A model generated the notes under the pieces. The model saw only the letters and a program-made list of their open reading frames with translations, did no database searches and had not been told where the DNA came from. The translations under genes were made by a program, and so were the position numbers. From Terfezia claveryi (lineage: Eukaryota > Ascomycota > Pezizomycetes > Pezizales > Pezizaceae), in assembly GCA_015179025.1 (NCBI GenBank), contig WHUX01000003.1, positions 372,001 to 436,000 of the forward strand: a DNA stretch of 64,000 nucleotides, given 5' to 3'. Every line of letters starts with the position of its first letter. Position 1 is the first letter of the stretch. Of this stretch, positions 1 through 11,282 are shown piece by piece.

Positions 1-1885
1 CGAGTGGATGTCATTTGCGGGTCCTGGTGGGCAGGATCACTGGAATGAGGATTATGCTATTGCCTACACAAGGCTGAGCATGTTGGGGGTCAACAATATC
101 AATAGTACGTTCCCGTTCGCAAATTTCTAGCTTTAGAGAAATACAGATACTAACCCCAGGTGCAGGCTTGACCGAATGTACAAGGGTTCTACCACCAGCA
201 AAGAAGGGGAGTGGGGGAGGTAACAATAGTAAGGCCAAGGGGAGTTAGGGGAACTAAACAATGGATCGGATCAATGGTATTCTGTTAAAGGCGATGGAAA
301 AGGTCGGAAAATGTTGCTTTGTGGGTTGGAGGAAGCTCGTCGGTTTTATTGTGTGGAATATGGGATGGAGTTTGCTGGGTGTACTGTTTCTTTTACCTCT
401 GGAGCTTTCTGGGAATGGCGTTTATTGGTTGAAGTTCGCCTAATATTTCTTCCATTTCTCTGTTCGAGCAAGGGAGTTCTCTGGGTTTGCCGTTCTGTTA
501 GCATATATAATATCCCGTGAAAATATTTTCTTTTATTCTTATTTATGTGGGATTCCTAATATTACAGAATCTTCTTGATTTCGACCTTTGTATCGCCATT
601 GCAGTCAAATTTTTAGTCATAATTACATCTGAACCAGCAGAATTCGTAGGCCACTGTGTGTCACCTTGTTTATATGTAAAGAGAAAGCGATGCGAGTCTC
701 CAATCGTCCTGCTGTCCGATAGCGTCGTAAGCGAAATTTCTTGTTGAGTTATTGTTACCTAAAGCCACGCCTTCTGAAGAAATGATAGAAGATTGAGTCA
801 ACTTGCCATGTTTATATCGGCTTTAGGGAGCCAGAAGCTGTAAGAAGTAAAATAAAAAGACAGATAGCAGGAACTAATATTGGATGGCATAGATATATGT
901 TCTGGTCCGTTCCGGAATGGCATATATATTACATATGTATTATGGCAGGTTGAGAGGAAATCGAGTCTTTTTTTTATACATAAATGATATACATAGGAAA
1001 AGCTCTGCTTGCTCAATCCCCTGCTTGCTCAATCCCCCGCTGACTCAATCCCCCCACTTGCTTAGTGCCCTGCCAGCACTTACACTGAATTCGTACATGG
1101 GTGCTGCCCTGACCCAGTATGGCAGTAGGCAGTACATAAGCGTCCTTCTTTTTTGCATTGGGTGCAACCTCATGTTAAGGACTTCGGTTTTTGGCTTTGC
1201 CATGCCAATGGAATGGACTCAAGGTAGGCTGGTCTACCTAGAGGGAAGCCGCTCCAATTCTATAGGAAAAGGGGTGGTGTTATCGTCATCTTTTAAGCTA
1301 CTATTGTTGGAATAATAATTCCGCAGCCTACATATCAAGCCTAAGGGTCCGATATTTGTGCAAATTACATGGATTGGGTCCCCTAGGGTATAGTACTTCA
1401 TGTGTGTGACTGTTATTGACATTGTTTTATTCCAAGTTATACATATATAATGGAACTACAGCTTCCCCGAACTTATGGAATAATTATTATTGAATCTATC
1501 AATTATTTGCTGGTGGGGTGTCTAGCAGTCTTGGCTTCCTTAGGTTCTCTTGCATGATGTAGAGTCAATAAGGGGATCCAGAGCTGAAACAATAAATCAA
1601 GCTAGAAATTCGTGCTCCCTGTGCCATGTGCGGAAGTATCAAGAAGGTGGAGGGGTTAAATCACCCAGAAATAAAAGGACCAGGTTCCCGATAGTCTGAG
1701 GGGTGCGATTGCCTTGACTTAAGGGTAATGATGCTCTCGTGCTATTGGTTCTTGCACGCGGCTTTCAGGTACTAAATAAGCAAATTATGATCGTTGATTC
1801 AGAATTATACGAGTGGCACAAAGATTCAAAGTTTGTGTTGCAACTAGATCTACAACAACGTAAATCTCTTTGATGCTTAGATTCT
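1..1885. other. Non-coding stretch, no supported gene
   Basis: No reading frame here has recognisable domains, and open frames are short and overlap on both strands. The only structured item seen is the short repeat at 1005-1053. The segment could be old, fully decayed transposon DNA. Confidence 0.5.
1005..1053. repeat. Short tandem repeat, about 16 bp unit
   Basis: The unit CTGCTTGCTCAATCCC occurs twice back to back (1005-1020, 1021-1036), followed by a diverged third copy with CTGACTCAATCCCC. It is C-rich and lies in non-coding DNA. Confidence 0.7.
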
Positions 1886-1993
1886 TAGGCCTGGGCACGA
1901 GCCGGCTCGTCATTTTACAAGGAGTCTCGAGCCGACTCGAGCCTTTTTTCCTACAGGGCCCTTGGCTCGAGCTTTCGGCTCGAGCCCAGGCTG
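1886..1993. mobile_element. Remnant of a hAT-type element with GCTCGAG subterminal repeats
   Basis: It starts with the hAT terminal motif TAGGCCTGGGCACGAGCC seen at 6958, 17885 and (variant) 2901. The CTCGAGCC palindromic repeats follow, then an inverted end resembling CGAGCCCAGGC. No 8-bp duplication was found, so this is probably a deletion derivative or a rearranged end. Its right edge abuts the end of another MITE family (TGCCAACCAGACTA, to 2007). Confidence 0.55.
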
Positions 1994-2365
1994 TGCCAAC
2001 CAGACTAACAGCCATTCAACCGTCCAATCACCCAGACTGGGACTCTAAAAGGATATGTGACAACACTACTCGATCTGGTCATCAGATAGTTGAGCTCATG
2101 AGACTACACTAGAGGATTCGTAAGGTTGAAACCTTCGGATCCACAACGACCTCTTCTTCCTCTTGACATGATGAATAAAGGTCAGTCACCAGACTCACCA
2201 GCTCACCCTTCTCTTTCTCATCACCCTCCTGATTCCGGATCACCGTCCTCTTCTTGATCATCATCCTCTCTCTTCATCACCCTCCTCTTTCCAGATCACT
2301 CGTCTTTCCTCCATAACCCTCCTCTTTCCATTTCCTGTACTCATCATCCTGCTTTTTCCTCTATC

Positions 2366-2831
2366 ATGCGCTTTGACAATTCAAAAGACGTGGAGGGAAA
2401 CCCAAATCAGATCGCAACTGAAGAGTCGAATCCGGATTCCGATACTGATCAACTCTCGAGCACGGATATAAAGCTTACTGCAGTAGAGATAGCCATAGAA
2501 CAGCATATTGCTGCAGGGGGGCATCAGAGGACATATGAAGTGGTTGGGTTAATCACCGTTTGCTTTGGCACGGATAATGATACGATCATTGATTCAGACT
2601 CCCACTTTAAACCGTCTTTCGCCTACAAGCTCCGAATCTCTAGCAGACATGATTGCCGGCTTACGTTCCCAACATGAGTTGCAATCAGTGCTAAGAATGG
2701 TTTACAAAACCCTGAAGAAGGCTTCAAAGATGTTGGCGAGGCCTGATAATTTTCCATTATACAGGGCATGGGAAATGTACCGTCAGCAACCCCAAGAGCC
2801 TCCTCCTACACTCAGGAAATCCGAACCGTAA
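2366..2831 (+). CDS. Possible hypothetical protein, two overlapping frames
   Basis: A 103-codon frame (2366-2677) overlaps an 88-codon frame (2565-2831). The first is acidic and Asp/Ser/Thr-rich near its start, and the second is helical and Lys/Arg-rich. They could be two exons of one small gene or one frame broken by an indel. I recognise no domain. A hAT MITE lies immediately downstream at 2901. Confidence is low because fortuitous frames of this size are expected. Confidence 0.2.
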
Positions 2832-2900
2832 TTCCAAACAGTCCATAGGGTTCTGTACGATAAAGAGTTTCTTCTCACAGCTCAAAGTTGTACTGGATGG

Positions 2901-3393
2901 TAGGCCTGGGCAAGAGACATCTCAAGACAAGACGGGGCCTGGTCTCAGACGTCTCGTAGACAGGGACAGTTCTCGAGACTTTTGGATATCAAGCACCAAC
3001 ACAATTATAATCATATTCGAACTCGCTAGCTAACTAACTAGTAATTATCAATCATCATCATCTTCGACTTCAATGTCTAAATCCCCTTCTATACCCTCTT
3101 CCGCCAGCCCTCGTCCTAAAATCATCTAGAGTATTTGTAGCTACGTAGCCGACACGGCAATTTGGCTCGCAGTACAGGAATATGCAATAATGAGCGGAGA
3201 AGGAGGAGAAGGATTCTCTACCTTAAAGTACTGAATAACATATATTTACAAGCGAAGGCTGTCGCGGTGTAAGTCTCAATGGCTGCTAAACAGTCTCACA
3301 CAGATATCCGCATATCGCAGCCATTGAAAAATCTTCGCAGCCAATGAAAAAATTTTTACAACCTCGAGACGTCTCGTCTCGTGCCCAGGCCTA
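2901..3393. mobile_element. Non-autonomous hAT MITE with 8-bp target duplication
   Basis: The ends are TAGGCCTGGGCAAGAG and CTCGTGCCCAGGCCTA, close inverted repeats. The flanking 8 bp are identical: CTGGATGG at 2893-2900 and at 3394-3401. An 8-bp duplication is diagnostic of the hAT superfamily. The subterminal repeats here are of GAGACGTCTCG type, not the GCTCGAG type of the element at 6958. The element has no transposase frame. It resembles the copy at 60992-61479. Confidence 0.9.
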
Positions 3394-3511
3394 CTGGATG
3401 GAATGGATATACTCTACACACTCGACTGCTGCTACCTATGCAGCCCACCCCGTTCACCTTTCTTTCTTTTATTTTTTCCCGTTAAAATACTCCTTTTCCT
3501 ATTTAGTTTGC

Positions 3512-3627
3512 GTGGTTCTGGCAGATTAACTTGCCTCAACCTTGAAACCACCCAGGCTTCTGGGTGGCTCCTCATGGCCCCCCGACGGGCCCGCATTGGA
3601 GTAACAAGTATGTTAAAAAAAAAAAAA
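3512..3627 (+). mobile_element. LINE 3'-end fragment with poly-A
   Basis: This contains the dispersed tail motif GGCAGATTAACTTGCC, a CCACCCAGG/CTGGGTGG hairpin, GGCTCCTCATGG and GGAGTAACAAGTAT, then an A-run at 3615-3627. The same tail terminates the LINE at 62591-63743, which identifies it as a severely 5'-truncated LINE copy or a SINE sharing that tail. Confidence 0.75.
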
Positions 3628-3638
3628 TATATTCGGTC

Positions 3639-3706
3639 TCAGTAAGGGGACCATGAGGAGCCACCCGGAACTCCAGGTAGATTCAGGACAAGGCAAGTAA
3701 GGTTCA
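3639..3706 (-). mobile_element. Inverted partial LINE tail
   Basis: On the minus strand this repeats the tail segment with GGCTCCTCATGG and the hairpin. It lies 12 bp from the plus-strand copy at 3512-3627, so the two make a head-on inverted pair. It lacks its own poly-T edge, so it may be a twin-priming or inversion product. Confidence 0.6.
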
Positions 3707-4897
3707 CCATCGAGGTTTGGCTGCCTCTATCACTGTTACGAACGCACGGCCCATGAAGGATGCTAATACAACATTTACGCAAGCCTTGATCAAAGAGCTC
3801 TCAGCTAGAATGGAACAAGAATACCATCCCATCTGTTGAAAACATCTACCAAGAGATTCTGAGAAAGTTGAATAAGGCGCTTCCTTATTGGAGCATAATT
3901 TCAGGAATGGATTCGATTATATTACCGTTGAAAAGGGCAATAGCTGCACAAAAACCCAGCAACAACGAGTCAGATGATGATGTTCCGGGCCAGCCGCAAG
4001 AACTCAATATCCACTCACGAGAGGCCTGGCTCGTGGATGGCCCGGGCTCCGCGGGAGAACATGGGAGCATATGATTACCCAAGTAAGTAAAATTTGATAT
4101 AGAGTAGATACAAGGCAAAACGAAGCATGAAATAGATTACAAAGCAGGAATAATGTATGAAATGAGATTGAACAATTAAGAAGAAGGGCCGGCAGCATGT
4201 ATTGTGCCCTCCTTCGAAGATTCTGACAACGTGATTTGTAGGATTAGATGCTTTCTTCGGTTGCCTTTACAAGCTCGCGAAGAGGGGAGCGCTCATGCGA
4301 AAAGAGGCAAGCAGAGGTTTAGAGCGGGCTTCAGTCAGGTTCCTTGCAATTATTCAGCACTAGATGCAGCACATGGGAGTCCGCTTCACTTGAGTTTATT
4401 TTTAATTTATATTTCATACTGGTTTGATTGGGATGTGCTTCAGTCACGCATCTCGGGTTCTTCTGGAATTAGCTGGTTAATGACAGCATGGAGACCGCAT
4501 AGGAATATATAATTTACTAAACAAATAGTATATGAAATATATGTAAGAATAATAAGTAAATAAAAAAAAATTATACATTTACATGTATTTAGTTACCAGC
4601 TGGGTCAATGTAGTTAAGGAAGCAGGCCCCCTTCAAGGTAGGCAGTTTGTATCATATGCGGATAATGTATGCAATTCATCCCAATCAGGATGTGTAAAAT
4701 TTGGCGGAGCTGATATGTTTACCGATTGGATGATAGCAGTTCAGTATGCCAGCATTACAGTTCAATCCCTATGGTCGCCCCAATGGGACTTAATGGATAT
4801 AATAAAAAAAGCATTACAGTCGAATCTTTATAAATATATGCATGACTACTATATTAGGACCATTCCCGAATATAAAGTCACCAATATCAAATTGTGT
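3707..4897. other. Region with short unassigned ORFs and one small GC MITE
   Basis: Frames at 3868-4074 (68 codons), 4204-4512 (102 codons) and 4583-4900 (105 codons) are open on the plus strand but show no recognisable motif. The first may continue upstream through a stop into about 3725-3840, suggesting an eroded gene. I do not call any of them a gene. Confidence 0.3.
3988..4060. mobile_element. Small GC-rich MITE (GGGCCAGCC family)
   Basis: The left end GTTCCGGGCCAGCCG matches, in reverse complement, the right end of the copies at 5356, 30158 and 33775. The right end GCCCGGGCTCCGCGGGAGAAC-like sequence is GC-rich and partly inverted. It is too short to encode anything. Confidence 0.45.
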
Positions 4898-5356
4898 TAG
4901 TCTGGTTGGCACAAGCCCCTTGGTAGAGGTCTTGGTAAGCATAATGTTCTTACCTGAGCTTATCCTTATGTGGCAAGTGCACAAAAAGTGGCAATACCCC
5001 TAAAAGGCGAACTCACCTTGATAGTAGGAATACCTTGAGTGGTGAGCCTACGGTGTGTGGCAAGAATGCCGTGCATGGCGAGCTTACCATATGTCAAAGC
5101 ATCTTGAGTGGTAAGCATAGGGACTGACCTCTTGTTTGAGAGACTCACACTTACATATTGACAAGTTAAGCATCCGGTGGACAGGTCAGCCACATTACCA
5201 AAATTATCAAGATACGTAAACCTTCATTTTTCCCATACTCGCGGGTGGCCCGGCCAATCCGGGGGCCCGGGCCAGCCAGGAGATGGGTGGTCTCCTGGGG
5301 GCCCGGGCCACTCGCGCTCTCACGGGTTTAATTTTCTCACGGCTGGCCCGGAACAA
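4898..5356. mobile_element. MITE-like element, TAGTCTGGTTGGCAC start and GGCTGGCCCGGAAC end
   Basis: It begins TAGTCTGGTTGGCAC and ends with the GC-rich module GGGCCCGGGCCAGCC..GGCTGGCCCGGAAC. A second copy with the same order lies at 33388-33775. The interior holds degenerate short repeats with GTGGCAAG/GAGCTTACC-like words, resembling those at 18985-19262. No transposase is present, and the superfamily is unclear. Confidence 0.55.
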
Positions 5357-6490
5357 TGATAAGATTGACCTGACCCTCTGTATCACACTGACACCAAACT
5401 TGGGAGACCCAACAATCCAAGAATTACTCCGAGAGATAGAAAATATTTTGCGCTACTTTGACATCTCAGTTCTAAGGATTCGGAAAAGGGACTTAACGGG
5501 CCTCTGTAATATTATAACTGTCATAGTGGCGAAGAAAATAGACGGGAGGAGAGGGGGTAATCACCCCGAAAGAGGGGAAAAATTCTGCATCAGTATGTGT
5601 GAGGACTGAGCTCCAAACGGTATGCTACTGACTATGATATCGTACTGCAACTAATTGCAACGTAACGGTGAATTTTTTTTTTAAAATAGTAATGATGAAT
5701 TAGCATGAGATTGGTGAATGGGACAGTGATTAGTGTCATTGGTGTATAGGCCGATGAAACTGCCAATAACTGCCAGTAGTGCCAAATTGGCCAATGGGTC
5801 GATAGATTGGCGTATGGGTTAGAACACCAGTAACACCATAGGCAAATCTCCGTCCGGGCTCGTCTTGTCGTGCCCAGGCCTAGCTAAAGGCAGTAACCCA
5901 GAGGTGTCGTGAGTCTGAAATAGAAGTTCACGCTTCAGAGGACATCACATCACCAGTTCAAAAACGCAACAAAAAGTGCGGATTCGTCCATATCTCCGCG
6001 CACAGAAGGCCCCCGGGCACCAGAACCAGTTCATTCAAGAGAGCTCGACATAGAGCACAACATACCCCAGTTTCACACCCCCAAGTCCCTATCTTCATAC
6101 TTTCCCCCGTCCTTTAAGTTCTCAATCCTCACGATAACCTGCAACTCTTCTGGCCCACACTGTATCTCAGTGTGTTTGCCACGTCGAGCAACACCGCCCG
6201 ATCACACCTTCAGGAACCTATCAGGGATTTGATAACTCCCACACCACCGCCCGACCAATAAAAACCAATAACAGTACACCACCACAGCCGGCTAACGGAA
6301 CAACTTCATTCCGCCGTCATAGCATCAGGCCGCGTCACAACACCCCGCCGTCACAACACCATAACACCCCGCCGTCATAACAGCCCGCCGCAACACCCAC
6401 CCCGCCGCATCTGTCACGTGATCTCCAAACCATACCACGCTAGTCAGGTATATTTTCACCTGGCGCTCAACACAAGATAACGGTTCGAAC
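5357..6490. other. Intergenic region with hAT end and repeat-rich upstream sequence
   Basis: A lone hAT right end (TCGTGCCCAGGCCTA) closes at 5882 without a visible left partner. From about 6240 to 6420 the sequence is C/A-rich with several CCGTCACAACACC-like imperfect repeats. Two CCAAT boxes (around 6247 and 6258) precede the ORF at 6491. A plus-strand frame runs from the MITE at 5283 to 5609 without known motifs. Confidence 0.45.
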
Positions 6491-6957
6491 ATGGCCCCAA
6501 GGCGCATGTTCCACCCCGTTACTCCAGGATGGAAAGACAGCGGACGCCTCGTTGTGATAATCAAGGGCATCGCATACAGAACTCTCAATAGTTACAGCAC
6601 ATTCGGAGCGGCAGCAATCCAGCCGGAAAGTGTAGACCGCGCAATAGCCAGAGGCCACCAAATCCTGGAGAAGAGCCCAGAAAGTCTCCCAGAATTCATG
6701 AGAGAAGGGTCTGTAGACGAAATCTATGAGGCTTTCCTCGACCCAGATGTCGCCGTTCTAGCTACGGAGCCAGTAGGAGAGCAAATCCACGAATCAATTA
6801 CCGTACGCAACCACCCAGGCCTCTCCATCGGGCAGCGAACAGGCCCAAAATCAGACACAGAGAGCGATTCGGACTCGGACATGGGCTCGGACAACACAGC
6901 AATTCCAGCTCGCCCCCAACATCTATCCCCCACCACGGCAGCAGAGGACGCACTAGG
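6491..6957 (+). pseudogene. Hypothetical ORF truncated by hAT insertion
   Basis: An ATG at 6491 opens a frame of about 155 codons before the hAT terminus at 6958. The frame then reads into transposon sequence and stops at 7048, so the native 3' end is lost. The product is hydrophilic with an acidic Asp/Ser/Thr stretch at about residues 118-132. Two CCAAT boxes lie upstream, as expected for a fungal promoter. I recognise no domain. It may be a host gene inactivated by the transposon. Coding-like composition supports it, but no homology can be tested here. Confidence 0.4.
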
Positions 6958-7287
6958 TACGCCTGGGCACGAGCCGAGCCGGCTCGAGCTAAAAGCTCGA
7001 GCCCAGGGTCACACAAGCTCGAGCCGGCTCGAGCCTGACGTCATATAAGCTCGAGCTTCGGCTCGAGCCCGATATATCTTCGGGCCGCCAAAACCCGCGC
7101 ATATCCAGGTGTGAATGCAAGGGTATGATCACTGAATATAGCGGCCCCCTCCCATCTCAATATACTTTCTTTACTTCCTATTCTTCACCCCGCATCCCCG
7201 CAGCATTTGTACATAGCTGTCTGCAATATACTTTCTTTACTTCCTCTTCTTCACCCTGTATTTCCGCAGCATTTGTAGCTGTCTGCA

Positions 7288-9723
7288 ATGTCACGCCCTA
7301 CACCTGCATCACGCCCTACACCTGTGGTACAAGAATTTATTACTTCACTTGCCGGTCGATATGAAGAACTGCAAGATTCTAACATAGTCTCAGGCGAGGC
7401 ATCACGGCGCTTTAATAACTATATTTATTCGCACAAGCTGCTTGTTCGAAAAGTAGTAGAGGATGATGCAAGTATGTTATATAAAATATGTTAATATTCG
7501 TACAGCTAATATTTGTTCTAGGATACCATGTTATTTATTGTACACATTGTCATCGGGCTCCATAGAGAGTACGTTCAAATTTCACAACTAGTAGTACACA
7601 ATTAAGACATTTGTGAAAACATCATCCTCGACTTCCAACAACACAAGCTAAAGAAGATGCAAAATTACGTGAGCTGGATTCTACAGGCTCTGGAATGACA
7701 GTTACAGCAATACCATTTGCACTTGCTGCAGTACAAGGAACAACATGGAGTGGAGTATAGTAATTCGATACTAAGGTAAGTATTTATTGAAGTTCTTTGC
7801 TATTAATATATAGTATTCTAAAAAATATATATAGGTATTTCGGGAATATTTAGCAGCATTTATTATTAGTTCTAATTCTCCTCTTGTACTTGTTGAAAAT
7901 TCGAATTTTGAGAAGTTATTGTAATATTGTAATAGCAAAGTTCATATAATTTCGAGGCGTACTTTGGTTTGAGATATCCAAGCTTTATATACTACTTTGT
8001 TTCAGCAGATATTGAAGCGGCTTCAAGAACATTGTGAAGAAGGAGGAAAAATTAGTTTTACGTTAGATGCATGGTCTTCTTCTACTCAAATTCCTTTTCT
8101 TGGTATTACGGATCATTATATTGAAGGTAGACATTGGGAATATCGTTCTATTTTATTGGGCTTTGAGAGATTACGAGGCTCACATACAGCGGATTCCTTA
8201 AGTCGAGTGTCACTTTTAGTTTTTCAGCACTTTCAATTAACTAAGTACATACGGGCTATTACTACTGATAATGTGTCTACTAATACTAAGATGTTACAGC
8301 TTTTGGAGAAGTCTTTACCTGGGTTTAAGGCAAAGGAACATCATATTCATTGTATGGCTCATATAATTAATCTTACAGTTCAGGAGCTATTATCTCATTT
8401 GCGGATTACGCCAGACCAGGACTCCAATAATACTCAGTCAGAAGCTGATCAAAGTCCAATTGATCAGATACCTAAAGTATTTTGGCGCGCAAGACAAATC
8501 ATCCGAAGGATACGATCCTCTAATCTGTTGTGGGAGAGCTTCAAAGCGCAAAGCTTAGCTGCAAAATTGCCTCCTCTAAAGCTGATCTTAGATATGTCTG
8601 TTCGGTATGTGGTATTTTGATTTTTCTCTACCTATATTGCTGCCCTATATTGCTGCCTTATATTACTAATACTGATGATTGGATTAGGTTTAGTTGGAAT
8701 TCGACACATGATATGCTTAATCGGCTTATTGAGCTTCGACCTGCAGTCCACGTAGTCTGCAGACTTGAACAATCACTTCGGTCATATTTGCTGTCAGATG
8801 AGGATTGGATTTTACTTAGTTGGCTGCGGTCTATTCTTGATATTTTTGTCAAAGCTACTGAACATTTATCTGGTAGCTCATATCCTACACTTTTAGTTTA
8901 GCTACCTTATTTTGCAGTGTTAGCATCCCGACTAGAGCAGCTTGTTGATGAGCTTTGAGAAACAGATCCTGATAGTGATTTATTTCATGCTTTAACACAA
9001 GCATGGATTAAGCTCGATCAGTATCATGCGCAAACAGCAAGTTCACAAGCTATCGCAACTATCTTGAACCCTCGATATAAGCTTCAGACCTTTCGCAATC
9101 TTTCTTGGCGAGAAGAGTAGATTACTGAGGCTCAGACAAGCTTCATACAGACCTATAATGATCACTATGCGCCAGCTGCTTCAGATTCTGACCATCCCAA
9201 TACTCCTGATCCTTTTGAAAATGATGGCTTGGAGGATGATTTTATTCTCGCTGTTTTTGGCTCTCAATCATCCAATTCATCATCTAATGCCCCGTCAGAA
9301 ATTGAAGTATATTTGGAAGAACCAGTAGAAGGGCGAAAAGTATATTGTCTACTCCGCATTAGTTACTTCTAATTCTAATATGAACTGTCTATTCAAGTGG
9401 ATCCAATTGAGTGGTGGTGAACCTATGCATCAAAGTTTCCACATTTATCACTCATGGCTCGAGATTTTCTTGCAATTCCAGCCACTAGCGTTCCCTCAGA
9501 GTGCATGTTTTCTATTGCGGGTCAGATTCTCACGAAGCGCCGAAGCTCACTGAGTGAGAACATGATGAATGCACTCATGTGTAGTAAAAACTGGTTGGGG
9601 TTTCCGGAGGTTACTCATGAGGAGATGACAGCGGAGCGGGAGCTGCTGGACCGGCTACAAGAACTCAGTATTGATGGTGATATTTTGGGGTTTCCTGTAG
9701 AAAGTTTGGATGAAGATGATTAG
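7288..9723 (+). pseudogene. hAT transposase (BED finger, RNase H-like core, dimerisation region)
   Basis: Cut-and-paste transposase of the hAT superfamily. From the ATG at 7288 the frame leads into a BED-type zinc finger (CTHC followed by LRHL..H) after a probable intron at 7472-7521. Further probable introns are 7776-7834 and 8605-8687, all GT..AG. Next comes the core with LDAWSSS, TTDNVSTN and an HCMAHIINL motif (8000-8400). The C-terminal dimerisation domain lies at 9454-9600 (IPATSVPSE, RRSSL). Stops of TAG/TGA/TAA type interrupt it near 8899, 8956, 9118 and 9418 and inside the BED finger. All are explained by C-to-T or G-to-A changes. The gene is therefore dead, but its domain order is complete. 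Confidence 0.88.
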
Positions 9724-9900
9724 GAAAAGTACTGTTGTGTTGGTTGGTTAAGTTGCCCTTTAGTTCTGGATGAAGATGATTAGGAAAAGTACTGTCGTGT
9801 TAGTTGGTTAATACTGTCGTGTTGGTTGGTTAATACTGTCGTGTTGGTTGGTTAATACTGTTGAGTTGGTTGGTTAATACTGTCGTGTTGGTTGGTTAAG
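9712..9900 (+). repeat. Tandem repeats after the hAT stop codon
   Basis: A segment of about 55 bp containing GGATGAAGATGATTAGG and the transposase stop is duplicated (9710 and 9767). Four to five copies of a roughly 23-bp unit TACTGTCGTGTTGGTTGGTT then follow. The unit varies by C/T at one position. The array lies in the 3' untranslated part of the hAT element. Confidence 0.8.
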
Positions 9901-10065
9901 GTGGCCTTTGTATTTAGTTCATGTATCAATTTGCTACCTCACGTGTTTAAAAAGCTCGAGCCTCCTTTTTTGAAGCTCGAGCCAGCTCGAGCCTTACTGT
10001 GAAATTTCGAGCCGGCTCGAGCCTACCCCTTGGGCTCGACTCGAGCCGGCTCGTGCTCAGGCGTA

Positions 10066-10575
10066 GCCATGTCGCAATGGATATCGCCCCCCCCCTGCAA
10101 GGAGTAAATCATGAATGTACTCACTAATCGATTCGCAATAATGAGGACAATTTCAATATGCTTTACAGTTGTTCCCAAATCCCACATGCTATACGGCAAA
10201 TACACTCCGATTCATATTGAAATACCTATAGCCCTCACACTCTCAGCACCTCGTACTATCCCCTCCCCCCCGGTCCCTACGACAATCCCTGCCACCATGA
10301 CCATCTCGAACACCACGACCGCTACTAGCAGGCACAGGCTCTCCATAGGTCTGCTTTGTAAGTTGTATACTTCCCAGGGAATGACGGAGGCCCTTTCAGC
10401 ACTCAGTGGGGTTATATTTGCGACACTACTGTGGTCAAGATAATGTGAGCGTATTCCCTAAGGGTAGACGTCGACTCCTGGGGTTGAATCAAAGGTTTCC
10501 AAGATGCTATGGGTATGGAACAATCCGAGGTTCACAGGGGCGTATTGCGAGGCCACAGATTGGCCCTCTGAAATA
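10066..10575. other. Spacer between hAT and pogo MITE
   Basis: A 110-codon frame at 10111-10443 is Thr/Pro/Ile-rich with no motif, and I do not call it. No sequence was recognised as the continuation of the ORF broken at 6958. Confidence 0.3.
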
Positions 10576-11167
10576 CAGTGAACTCTCGATATAAGAATAT
10601 ACCCCCCCCGCCCCCATACAAAATAAGAATATATTTGATAGAAGAAAATTCTTATTTTGCCGAGGTTGTTTACTAAGGTATTCTAATAGCAAGAGTACCT
10701 GATTGGGTAACGTATAAACAGCCTAGCTGGAATAGGAAGGCTTATCGATAAGAAATACCCACCGCCAAAGACAACGCTGCCAAATACAACGCCGCCAAAC
10801 ACAATCTGCGACACACGATACCGCGACAGACAATACCGCGACACACAATATTGCTACACCTACAATACCACCTCCGAACCCCCGAATTAATTCGATATGC
10901 CTGCTAGTGGTGCATTGAAAAGTAAAGGTTGGACGGAAGAAGAACGCAAGGAGATATATGACTATGCACATTCATACTGCCTTCTTCACGTCATCCGGGG
11001 CGGTTCCTGGTTCTCCTGTACCTACTTAAGTTCTTCCTCTACCTCACGTTAATTCTCTTTTTTGATGTATGCCTTTAGTTGTTACCCTGACATTTTATAT
11101 AAGAATATATTTGATATAAGAATATTAACCCCCCCGCCGGACGATTTTTTATATCGAGAGTTCACTG
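10576..11167. mobile_element. pogo/Fot1-type MITE with TA target duplication
   Basis: The ends are CAGTGAACTCTCGATATAAG and its inverted copy closing at 11167, each bordered by TA (10574-10575 and 11168-11169). CAG-starting inverted repeats plus a TA duplication are typical of the pogo branch of Tc1/mariner. C-runs (CCCCCCCCGCCCC and CCCCCCCGCC) follow each end. A short relic frame lies inside at 10897-11052. Confidence 0.85.
10897..11052 (+). pseudogene. Short relic ORF, possibly pogo transposase N-terminus
   Basis: A 51-codon frame starts at an ATG with the segment KGWTEEERKEIYDYAHSY. Its spacing of acidic and aromatic residues recalls the first helix of the helix-turn-helix in pogo-type transposases. 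It then runs into unrelated Ser-rich sequence. If real, this is what remains after deletion of an autonomous pogo element. The evidence is weak because the stretch is short. Confidence 0.3.
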
Positions 11168-11282
11168 TACTGGCTCACCGCATCTCTAATCCGACACCAG
11201 CACATTCTCCTGCGGCTATCACACATAAAACGGACGACACAGGCAAGACGGACGACACATCAGCTTCTCATGCCCTAGGACA

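Larger units (their letters stand above)
6958..10065 (+). mobile_element. Full-length hAT transposon (decayed)
   Basis: The terminal inverted repeats are TACGCCTGGGCACGAGCC (6958) and GGCTCGTGCTCAGGCGTA (ending 10065). Palindromic GCTCGAGCC arrays lie just inside both ends. The interior carries one transposase gene on the plus strand. The flanking 8 bp (GCACTAGG and GCCATGTC) do not match, so the duplication has decayed or the element recombined. Both ends share the same C/G variant at position 3, so they evolved as a pair. It is the likely source of the non-autonomous copies at 17885 and 1886. Confidence 0.85.

Noticed and set aside
4204..4900. Two 102-105 codon plus-strand frames as genes
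   Set aside because: No motif, no splice logic linking them, and composition not distinct from flanking non-coding DNA.
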